NCBI GenBank assembly: GCA_003168355.1
Contig: PMSQ01000147.1
Location: 1 to 33,509, forward strand
Direction: 5' to 3'
DNA length: 33,509 nt
DNA from: Acidobacteriaceae bacterium
GTDB lineage: Bacteria > Acidobacteriota > Terriglobia > Terriglobales > Acidobacteriaceae
A program made the position numbers and the translations under genes. Positions 26,520 to 33,509 of this stretch are shown piece after piece. The number at the start of each line of letters is the position of its first letter. Within the stretch, counting starts at the first letter, position 1. The notes under the pieces were generated by a model. The model ran no database searches and was not told the DNA's origin. It saw only the letters and a list, made by a program, of their open reading frames with translations.

Positions 26520-29500
26520 ATGGCGAAATTGACGTGGAACATGCGCAGAGGCTCAACCAGAGATGATTGCGGAGTTATGCAGAGCCAGTCTTCTTCATTT
26601 CTAGCGGTCTGCCTAATAATCCTAAGCCTGTCAGCTGCAGGTTTGGGACAAGAGTTGGCGGCAACTCTCACAGGCACGGTAAGGGATGCCAGCGGAGCCG
26701 TTGTGGCTGGCGCGACGATGGTGGTTCACAGCGAGGAAACCGGAGCGGACATCCGCTCCGTGACCACCAGCGACACCGGCAGTTTCAATATTACGAATCT
26801 TCCGGCAGGCCGGTACACGGTCACCGTCAAGAACAGTGGATTTGAAACGTTCGTGGCTAAAGACGTAATTCTCAACGTCGCGGAAAAACACACACTCGAT
26901 GTGGGATTGGTAACCGGAAGTGCTAGCGAAACCGTCCAGGTGACGGCGGAAAACGTCGCGATTCAAACAACCACAGCGGAGGAATCGGGGACCGTCACAG
27001 GCGAGCAGGTTCGAGAGCTGGCGCTGAACAACCGCAACTTCGAACAGCTCATCCTGTTGCAACCCGGTGTGGCCAATCAATTGCCGGATAAAGTCGGTTT
27101 CGGTTTAGCGAACAATACCTCGATTTCGGTGAACGGAGCGCGCACAGGAGCTAACAATTACACGGTGGACGGGGCTGACATCAACGACAGCGGTTCGAAC
27201 GGAACCTTGCTGAACACGCCGAGCATCGATGCCATCCAGGAGTTCACGCTGGAGCGCAGCAACTACGATGCGGCGTTCGGACGCAGTGGCGGCGGTCAAA
27301 TCGTAGTTGCAACCAAGTCGGGAACGAATACGTGGCATGGCAGCGCTTACGAATTCAACCGCAACAATTTTTATAATGCGAATACGTTTGGCGGCCGGGC
27401 CTCTATTGCGGCCGGTCAGCCGCTTTCGTCCGCAGACACCGTCCCAATTGAGCGCTACAACGACTTTGGGTTCACCCTCGGTGGCCCGCTTTTTATCCCG
27501 AAGCTTTACCACCCTCAGAAGGACAAGACATTCTTTTTCTGGTCGGAGGAATGGCGTAAAGCAAACACGCCGGGCCTGAATATTATCAATGTGCCCACCC
27601 CCGCGGAGCTTGCCGGCTCTTTCACGAGCCCGGTTAGCGTTGCTCCCGCGGGATGTGTGACCACCGCTGGCGGCGTATCCACCATTAGCCCGTCCTGCTA
27701 CAGCAAGAATGCCACCGCGTATCTAAACGCCTTTATGGTGAACAACCCGCCGAATACTTCCACGGGACAGCTAGTTACCAACTACAGCCAGTTAAACAAT
27801 TTTCGTCAGGATATTATACGCATCGATCAGAACGTAGGCGACAGAGTCCGCGTCTTCGGGCGCTACATGGAAGATGTTGTCCCGCAGAATGAGCCGTTCT
27901 CGCTCTGGGGGGGCGGGAACTACCCTGGAGTAGAAACTACATCGGTGAATGCGCCCGGTCGCAATCTGGTCGTGAACGCGAGCGCCACGATCTCGCCGAA
28001 GGTGGTGAACGAAATCGAATATGTGGACGCGTGGGGTGCGATCAATTCCACTCTCAGCGGAGTCGCAAACTCTCCGGCTTTTCTCAGCCAACTCACCAAC
28101 AATACCAAGTACGCGGATCCGAACGGTCGAGCACCTGATGTATCCTTCACGGGTGGGACGCAGGCGGTGCCAGCACTTACTGGTTTGGGTAACGGAAGCG
28201 CGCCCTACTTTGAGCGCAACATCGACAAGAACATATTCGACAATCTTTCCATCCAGCATGGGAATCACACCATCCGCGCCGGCTTTACTGCGATGTGGAT
28301 GCAGAAGACGGAAAACGCCTCCTCCGGTTTCGCGACATTCAGTTTCAGTCCCACGAACACCAACCCGGCATTCGCCAACTTCCTGCTGGGGCAAGCGGAC
28401 AGCTATACGCAACCGAGCAAGGACACGATCCCGCACCTTAGATATGTGAACTTCGAAGTCTACGTCCAGGATGACTGGAAGATCACTCCCCGCCTGACAT
28501 TGAACGCCGGCGTTCGATGGAGCTACTTCCCATCGCCCACTGACAGCAACAACACTTTGACTAACTTCAATCCTGTTTTGTTCAATCCGGCTAATACTGC
28601 GGTCATCGATCCCATCTCTGGAAATATGACCGGAGTGACAGCCAGCGGCAACCCGATAAGCGCAGCAACCTATGCCAATGGACTTATCTTTCCTAGTGGC
28701 ACAGCTTGCACCACGGCGCAAGCTGTCGCTCCGCAGGTATCTTGCTCACCCTTCGGCAGCCGCGTCAATGCCAACTCCAACAACAATTGGGGACCGCGGC
28801 TGGGTCTGGCCTGGGATCCGCGCGGAGATGGCAAGATGGCCGTCCGCGCCGGTTTCGGCATCTTCTATGACCGCACGCTGAATGGTATCTGGGAGCAGAA
28901 TGCCTTTACCGACCCGCCACTGGTCCAAACTGTGACTGTGAACAACAACGGCAACAGCAACCTGAATTTGTTCGATAACCCTCTTGGTGGGCAACTGGCG
29001 GGCCCTCCGCTCGGCCCAAACGGCTTAATCGCAACTGGCACGCCAACCTTCAAGGTGCCGAGCTACATGGACTACAACCTTTCCTTGCAGCAGGAAATCT
29101 TGCCCGGCACTGTCCTCGAAATAGGCTATGTGGGTACAAGGGGCACGCATCTGCTGGGTGACGTGGATATCAATCAACCCACGCTGGCCGCACGTTTGGC
29201 AAGTCCCGGATCCGACGTGAACGCTATACGTCCATTTGCCGGGTACGGCGTAATTACCGACCGCAATCCCGTCTTCACCAGCAACTACAATTCCCTGCAA
29301 GCTTCGTTGAACCACCGCTTCAGCCGGGGCCTAACTTTGCAACTTGGCTACACCTGGTCCAGGCTACTCACGACGAGCCCCGAGGACCGGGCTTTGGCGA
29401 CATACAATACCTACAACCTGGGGCAGAGCTACGGGCCCTCTACCCTGAACACTCCCCAGATGTTCATCGCCAGCTACGTATACGATCTGCCGTTCTACAG

Positions 29501-30059
29501 GAACCAGAACGGCTTCGTCGGCAAAGTCCTCGGCGGGTGGGAAATCTCCGGCATCACCACCATCCAGACAGGTCAGTCACTTTCGATTATCCAAGCTTCG
29601 GACCCCTTCGGCGCGGTCACCGTGCCGACTTCGGAAGGCGGCTGCACCATCTCGGCCACCACTACTTCTTGTCCACTCTATCCCGGCGGTCTGGGCATGA
29701 CGCGGTCCGGCAGCACAGTTCAGATCCGTGCCGATCAGATTGGCAATGCCAGCGGTCCGAAAACCGCGGCGGAATTCTTCAATACGGCGGCCTTCACCGA
29801 CGCAGTGGGCCACTTCGGCACATCCCCAGTGGGCGCAATTTATGGACCCGGATTGCAGGTCTGGGACATGTCGCTCATCAAGAACATAAGATTCGTCGAA
29901 CGAGTCGCCTTGCAACTCCGTCTCGAGACTTTCAATACGTTCAATCACGGCAACCCCAGTTCGATCGACACAGGCGTGGACGACGGGGCAAGCTTCGGTA
30001 CCGTCAACGGATGGCACGATCCACGCAATGTTCAGATTGGCGCTAAGGTTAGCTTTTAG
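26520..30059 (+). CDS. Oar-like TonB-dependent outer-membrane receptor
   Basis: The protein has about 1179 residues. After a signal sequence (hydrophobic core about 28-43, ending GLGQ) comes a carboxypeptidase-regulatory-like domain (TLTGTVRDASGAVVAGATMV to about residue 140). Then a plug domain (about 150-300, with ISVNGARTGANNYTVDGADI and the GGQIVVATKSGTNTWHGS signature) leads into a large Oar-type beta-barrel ending NVQIGAKVSF, with the terminal Phe needed for barrel insertion. Such receptors replace SusC in acidobacteria and import oligosaccharides with TonB-ExbBD energy. GAGGAGGT (26506-26513) favours ATG 26520 over the GTG at 26517. The operator in its promoter ties it to the chitinase genes, so chitooligosaccharides are the expected ligand; no SusD-like partner is present. 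Confidence 0.92.
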   Translation: MAKLTWNMRRGSTRDDCGVMQSQSSSFLAVCLIILSLSAAGLGQELAATLTGTVRDASGAVVAGATMVVHSEETGADIRSVTTSDTGSFNITNLPAGRYTVTVKNSGFETFVAKDVILNVAEKHTLDVGLVTGSASETVQVTAENVAIQTTTAEESGTVTGEQVRELALNNRNFEQLILLQPGVANQLPDKVGFGLANNTSISVNGARTGANNYTVDGADINDSGSNGTLLNTPSIDAIQEFTLERSNYDAAFGRSGGGQIVVATKSGTNTWHGSAYEFNRNNFYNANTFGGRASIAAGQPLSSADTVPIERYNDFGFTLGGPLFIPKLYHPQKDKTFFFWSEEWRKANTPGLNIINVPTPAELAGSFTSPVSVAPAGCVTTAGGVSTISPSCYSKNATAYLNAFMVNNPPNTSTGQLVTNYSQLNNFRQDIIRIDQNVGDRVRVFGRYMEDVVPQNEPFSLWGGGNYPGVETTSVNAPGRNLVVNASATISPKVVNEIEYVDAWGAINSTLSGVANSPAFLSQLTNNTKYADPNGRAPDVSFTGGTQAVPALTGLGNGSAPYFERNIDKNIFDNLSIQHGNHTIRAGFTAMWMQKTENASSGFATFSFSPTNTNPAFANFLLGQADSYTQPSKDTIPHLRYVNFEVYVQDDWKITPRLTLNAGVRWSYFPSPTDSNNTLTNFNPVLFNPANTAVIDPISGNMTGVTASGNPISAATYANGLIFPSGTACTTAQAVAPQVSCSPFGSRVNANSNNNWGPRLGLAWDPRGDGKMAVRAGFGIFYDRTLNGIWEQNAFTDPPLVQTVTVNNNGNSNLNLFDNPLGGQLAGPPLGPNGLIATGTPTFKVPSYMDYNLSLQQEILPGTVLEIGYVGTRGTHLLGDVDINQPTLAARLASPGSDVNAIRPFAGYGVITDRNPVFTSNYNSLQASLNHRFSRGLTLQLGYTWSRLLTTSPEDRALATYNTYNLGQSYGPSTLNTPQMFIASYVYDLPFYRNQNGFVGKVLGGWEISGITTIQTGQSLSIIQASDPFGAVTVPTSEGGCTISATTTSCPLYPGGLGMTRSGSTVQIRADQIGNASGPKTAAEFFNTAAFTDAVGHFGTSPVGAIYGPGLQVWDMSLIKNIRFVERVALQLRLETFNTFNHGNPSSIDTGVDDGASFGTVNGWHDPRNVQIGAKVSF

Positions 30060-30080
30060 CTGGCGTCTAACCGCTACCAG

Positions 30081-30106
30081 AAGCGCACGCCTCGGCGTGC
30101 GCTTTT
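30081..30106 (+). terminator. Intrinsic terminator after the TonB receptor
   Basis: AAGCGCACGC (30081-30090) and GCGTGCGCTT (30095-30104) form a perfect 10-bp stem with loop CTCG, followed by TT. The stem starts 21 bases after the receptor stop and lies before the convergent TPR gene end. It may work on both strands because of the AA/TT flanks. Confidence 0.88.
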
Positions 30107-30152
30107 GCTTCCCGATTGTCGGCAAGGATCAAGAGTTCTTTGCTCAGAGCCT

Positions 30153-31337
30153 TCAGCGAATCTCGTTCCGCTTGATCGCCTCGGCCCTGCGTTTCTCCTG
30201 GATACCAAGCGCAATCTTTTGTTCGTTCGCTGCTGCGGCAGTCTCTCCTAGCTGCCGCAACACACTGCCGAGAACAAAGTGGGCCTCGAAGTAGTTGGGA
30301 TCAATCCCGATGGCTTTGCGAAGTGGCTCAACCGCCGCTTGGGGATGTTGCAGCGCCAGCTCAGTCTTCCCCAGACCAAACAGTGCCTCGGCATAACGAG
30401 GATTCGCCGCCAGGGCTGCGCGAAAATGAGGCTCGGCCTCTGCGGGCCGCGATTTATCCAGGAGGATTAGACCGAGAATACAGTTTGAGACGGGATCGCT
30501 TGGAAAGCGTTGTAGTTCTGCACGAAATTCTTTCTCCGCAACTTCGTTCTCACCCTCTCGCCAATATTCAAAACCCAGGCCGGAATGTACGCCCATGAAG
30601 TTGGTATCTGCCTGCTCCGCCGCTTGATATTCTTTAATGGCTTCCGGTCGATTCGACATCTCATCATAAGCCGTGCCCATCATGATGTGAGCGGATGCTG
30701 AGTTTGGACTCACCTGCATGATTCGAGCGAAGACGTCAGTCAGCGCCTTGTAATCCTTCATCCGCAGGTACGCCTTGCCGAGCATATCGAGGGTCTCCAG
30801 ATCGGATGGCTCGACGTGATTCGCGCGTTCCAGGTACGCGGCAGCTTCCGGATAACGATCCAGAGCAAAGAGCGAGAGGCCGGCCAAGTCGAGAATCTGA
30901 AAATCGTTTGGATATTTTGCCGCCATCGGCCGCAGCAACCGCCACGCCGGCAAATAGCGTTGGGCTTTAAAGTAAGCGATGGCCAGATTGCGTTTTGTCG
31001 AAGGGTCGTCAGGGTGAAATTTTAGAGCGTCTTCGTACAACGGGATCGCCTCGGCAGGTCGCCCCATCCGGGCCAGCACAATTCCCAGATTGTTTAGTGC
31101 GGCGAGTGAATGCGGATCGATTCTCAATGCGCTCCTCAGAGCTTGCGCTGCAGCCGCGTTGTCGCCTTTGTGCATCGCTTCCGCAGCATGTTCGAGGTAG
31201 GCGTGCAGCTGTATTTCTTCGCCATTCGGGGGCGGTGTGTCGGTCGGCACTCGCGTCTGAGCCACCACACAATGGGCGATCAGTAGCCACATTGCATAGA
31301 TTCTCGCGATCTGCCGGGCGCGGATTTGCACTCGCAT
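30153..31337 (-). CDS. Exported tetratricopeptide-repeat protein
   Basis: The 394-residue protein has a signal peptide (about 1-26, ending CVVAQ) and about nine to ten TPR units from residue 43 to the C-terminus. Examples are AAQALRSALRIDPHSLAALN, EAIPLYEDALKFHPDDPST and AAVEPLRKAIGIDPNYFEAH. It presumably acts as a periplasmic protein-interaction scaffold. Single TPR genes of this type are frequent beside Oar-like receptors and CRTAC1 proteins in acidobacteria, but no function is established. It is convergent with the receptor gene. It has no copy of the chitin operator in its upstream region that I could find, so it is probably not part of that regulon. Confidence 0.87.
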   Translation of the reverse strand: MRVQIRARQIARIYAMWLLIAHCVVAQTRVPTDTPPPNGEEIQLHAYLEHAAEAMHKGDNAAAAQALRSALRIDPHSLAALNNLGIVLARMGRPAEAIPLYEDALKFHPDDPSTKRNLAIAYFKAQRYLPAWRLLRPMAAKYPNDFQILDLAGLSLFALDRYPEAAAYLERANHVEPSDLETLDMLGKAYLRMKDYKALTDVFARIMQVSPNSASAHIMMGTAYDEMSNRPEAIKEYQAAEQADTNFMGVHSGLGFEYWREGENEVAEKEFRAELQRFPSDPVSNCILGLILLDKSRPAEAEPHFRAALAANPRYAEALFGLGKTELALQHPQAAVEPLRKAIGIDPNYFEAHFVLGSVLRQLGETAAAANEQKIALGIQEKRRAEAIKRNEIR

Positions 31338-31912
31338 ACGCCAAATTTTAACCTACTGATCGATATGGCTGTATGTTTTGGATCACGTTCGAGGTATCAG
31401 AGAGCCGATCAGACTAGCTTCTATATTTCTAGAGGTTTAATCCCATGGAATTCGCGCGATTCGCTTTCTCGCGTCCGCGCGTATTGACGCTCGACACTTG
31501 GAGCATGATCGCTTCCAGGTGTGGGAGGAGAGCGCACATTCTCCAGGCTCTCGGTCTTCGGCCCTTCTCGCGATAGCTGCGCGGGAGCAAAACCCGTTCT
31601 TCAGTTCCCCTAAAGTTTCCGTGAAAGCAGACATTCATTGCGGCTTCCGGTGATCTCGGACAGATAACGGGCAAACAGGAAGTTCGTCGCTCAAGGCGCA
31701 TGATCTTGTCCGTTCCGGACGGTGGCTGATATTGATAGAATCTAAATTGGTGCTCGGCCTGCAGGTCCTGAATCAGCTGCGTTCCGGATGTCTTTTCGTG
31801 GAATCTACTGCGTTCCCATGGTACGCGGGCAATTCTCGAAGAAGAGCCCGGGTTCTGCGCCCGGCCGGAGTGAACCTTAAACTGAAAGGACACGCGAAAC
31901 CTTGTTACGGAA
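31338..31912. other. 575-bp region without a recognisable gene
   Basis: This stretch lies between the start of the TPR gene and the end of the TolC-family gene. Frames open on the minus strand across 31429-31900 give Arg-, Ser- and Cys-rich translations without family resemblance. One of them would run about 120 bases into the TolC gene. No clear terminator for the TolC gene and no convincing TPR promoter were seen. It could be a decayed gene, a non-coding RNA locus or plain spacer. Confidence 0.4.
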
Positions 31913-33214
31913 TCAGGGCAGCGCCCTCGTACCCACTGCCTGTCGCAACTGCTCCAGAGCCAGCAAGTATGAAGCCAGGGTCTGGCGATAGGCAAGCTGA
32001 GTCGCGCGATAGCTGCGCTCGGCATCAAGAAAGTCAAGCAGGCTCACTGCGCCGCGCTGGTAGGCGTACTCGGCGATGTCCCGGTCTTTTTGCGCCACGT
32101 CGAGATAGCCCGATCGGTAGAGCTGAACAATCCGGTCGCTGACGCGCAGTCCTTCATAAGCATCGCGCACATCCGTCAGCGCCTGGCTGTTGGTGGCTTT
32201 CTCCAGCTCTTGTGCTTGCGTGATAGCGAAGCGCGTTCGCGCGATTTCGCCCTGGTTGCGATTAAAGATGGGTAACGGGATGCTTCCGTAGAAACTGGCA
32301 GCGTTGATTCCATTGACGTGCGAATAGTTGCCCTGCACGGTAACATCCTGCTTGCCAATCGCCCTCTGCAGTTCGTACTGGCTGCTGGCCGCGGTTACGC
32401 CTTGCTGGGCTGCACGGAGATCGGGCCGGTTCTGCAACGCCTTTAATTGAAAGTCTTCCAGATTTCCCTTCAGGGTTTGGTAGTCGAACGGCCCTGCGAC
32501 GTCGTAGTCTGGAGAAACGGATTCGTAGCCAAGTAGTTGCCGAAGATCGGACAGAGCCTGGATCTTTGCCAGTTCTGCCTGCTGATAGTCGGTCTCAAAC
32601 TGCAGAAGTTGTAGTTTGATCTTGAGATAGTCGTCCTCGCTGATCGCGCCTTTGTTGTAGCGCAGCTCACCGAGGTCGACCATTTGCTGAAAGCTCTTCA
32701 AATCCTTTTCTGCGAGTTCGAGTGTCGATTCAGCGAGCTGCACGTTCACAAACAGCGAGGCAGTATTAAAGATAAGACCGCGCTCATTGTCGGTCACCAG
32801 TGAGCGCGTCTGCGCGGTAATGTCCTTGGCCGCCGCCAGCCGGTGTAGCCGTTTTTTCCCGCGCTCCAACAAATAGCTGAGACCGACATCGCCTTCGGTT
32901 GAATCGTGCAGGTATTGCGCGTTCTGGGCGGAATGGTTGAGCGGGAGGTACTCCCAATCCATAAACAGAGACGGGTTGGGCCGCATGTTTGCTGTCATCT
33001 CCTCGGCTTGGCTCTGCTGAATCGTGGTTCGAGCCGCCAGCAGGTTGTGGTTGTGCTGGAGCGCCATTTGGATGGCTTCATCGAGCGTGATGCTTGTCGG
33101 TCCTGCGCTTTGGGCGAATGCCGGACCGGCCAGAGCGCATGCCGTCATTGCGTAGACAACTACCCCCGCGCTGATCTTCGCTCTGAACTTCCGGAGCAGG
33201 AAAAGACTATTCAA
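31913..33214 (-). CDS. TolC/CzcC-family outer-membrane efflux protein
   Basis: With a TTG start at 33214 the protein has 433 residues. It has a signal peptide (about 1-35, ending GPAFAQ) and two outer-membrane-efflux repeats of long heptad-rich helices (TLDEAIQMALQHNHNLL near the start, LKALQNRPDLRAAQQGV at the second repeat). The PLPIFNRNQGEIA turn is typical of CzcC/CusC-like members. The TTG is chosen because GGAGG (plus-strand 33221-33225) lies six bases upstream and the codon overlaps the stop of the preceding RND gene by a few bases, giving translational coupling. Together with the CzcA-like pump it would form a tripartite metal or small-molecule exporter; the adaptor gene must lie outside the window. 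Confidence 0.9.
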   Translation of the reverse strand: MNSLFLLRKFRAKISAGVVVYAMTACALAGPAFAQSAGPTSITLDEAIQMALQHNHNLLAARTTIQQSQAEEMTANMRPNPSLFMDWEYLPLNHSAQNAQYLHDSTEGDVGLSYLLERGKKRLHRLAAAKDITAQTRSLVTDNERGLIFNTASLFVNVQLAESTLELAEKDLKSFQQMVDLGELRYNKGAISEDDYLKIKLQLLQFETDYQQAELAKIQALSDLRQLLGYESVSPDYDVAGPFDYQTLKGNLEDFQLKALQNRPDLRAAQQGVTAASSQYELQRAIGKQDVTVQGNYSHVNGINAASFYGSIPLPIFNRNQGEIARTRFAITQAQELEKATNSQALTDVRDAYEGLRVSDRIVQLYRSGYLDVAQKDRDIAEYAYQRGAVSLLDFLDAERSYRATQLAYRQTLASYLLALEQLRQAVGTRALP

Positions 33215-33509
33215 GGGACGCCTCCAGTTCCGGAAGTTGATCGCCCTCTCTCGCGATCCAAACATAAAACGTGGGTAATAAGACAATGCTCAAGAGCAGA
33301 TCGGAAATCAGTCCGCCCACGATCACGATAGCAAAGGGCCTCTGCGAATCCGATCCGATGTCATGCGACAGCGCCGCGGGCAGAAGTCCAAGGGTTGCCA
33401 CCAGCATGGTCATCATGATGGGGCGAAGCCTCAGCACCGCGCCCTCGACTGCGGCGTCCGGGATCGAGTAACCTCGGGCACGAAGTTGGTTGATGTATTC
33501 GAGCATGAT
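33207..33509 (-). CDS. RND efflux pump, C-terminal fragment (CzcA/CusA-like)
   Basis: Only the last 100 or so residues are in the window; the gene continues beyond the right edge. The segment RLRPIMMTMLVATLGLLPAA, then HDIGSDSQRPFAIVIVGGLI and LLPTFYVW, matches the last transmembrane helices of heavy-metal-type RND transporters (CzcA, CusA). These differ from the MdtC-type end at the left edge of the window. Its stop overlaps the TTG start of the TolC-family gene. The metal cannot be inferred from this end. Confidence 0.9.
   Translation of the reverse strand: MMLEYINQLRARGYSIPDAAVEGAVLRLRPIMMTMLVATLGLLPAALSHDIGSDSQRPFAIVIVGGLISDLLLSIVLLPTFYVWIAREGDQLPELEASLE

Noticed and set aside
31381-31440. 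CTATATTTCTAG near the TPR gene as another operator copy
   Set aside because: It lacks the TGCT/AGCA ends and the TATATAG core and matches the palindrome poorly.

Overview
The window looks like a chromosomal segment of a soil-type Acidobacteriota, class Terriglobia. This is inferred from gene content: an Oar-like TonB-dependent receptor with an N-terminal carboxypeptidase-regulatory domain, a Tat-exported CRTAC1 (VCBS plus ASPIC/UnbV) protein, MacB-type ABC permeases, TPR lipoprotein-like genes, moderately high GC, and frequent GTG and TTG starts. No phage, IS element or CRISPR array was recognised. Both ends cut through RND efflux pump genes.

Layout. 1-254 is the C-terminus of an MdtB/MdtC-type RND pump. 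547-1617 is an exported six-repeat beta-propeller. 1922-4718 is a compact three-gene set: type III polyketide synthase, FAD-dependent oxidoreductase and exported YceI-like lipid-binding protein, which probably makes and handles a lipid phenol, pyrone or quinone. 8469-4742 (minus) is a histidine kinase, NarL-type response regulator and CRTAC1 protein in one operon. 8520-13517 (plus) is an MsbA-like ABC exporter, a LolD/MacB-like ATPase, its FtsX/MacB permease and an exported esterase. 13604-13693 is tRNA-Ser(UGA). 16608-13871 (minus) is a Fur/PerR regulator followed by katG.

The most interesting part is 16691-30106, a chitin-degradation locus. It holds three exported GH18 proteins (16755-18086, 18597-21581, 21787-23124), a GH20 beta-N-acetylhexosaminidase (25285-23213, minus) co-transcribed with a GntR/HutC regulator (26033-25311, minus), and a large Oar-like TonB receptor (26520-30059). 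A palindrome, TGCTATATAGCA or a near match, lies in the promoter region of the regulator, the receptor and two of the GH18 genes. A degenerate copy lies before the remaining GH18 gene. Where promoter hexamers can be seen, the palindrome sits in the -35/-10 spacer or over the -10, as a repressor site would. The motif keeps the TG-T-TA-A-CA frame of the DasR/YvoA operator but differs at the other positions. The model is a GntR repressor that releases chitinases, hexosaminidase and an uptake receptor together when an amino-sugar signal appears.

The GH18 domains are themselves unusual. Two of the three have Asn for the middle Asp of DxxDxDxE, and all three have a changed MxYD motif. The locus ends with a strong terminator after the receptor and a convergent TPR gene. 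After a 575-bp stretch without a credible gene come a TolC/CzcC-type outer-membrane protein and the C-terminus of a CzcA/CusA-type RND pump, both on the minus strand.
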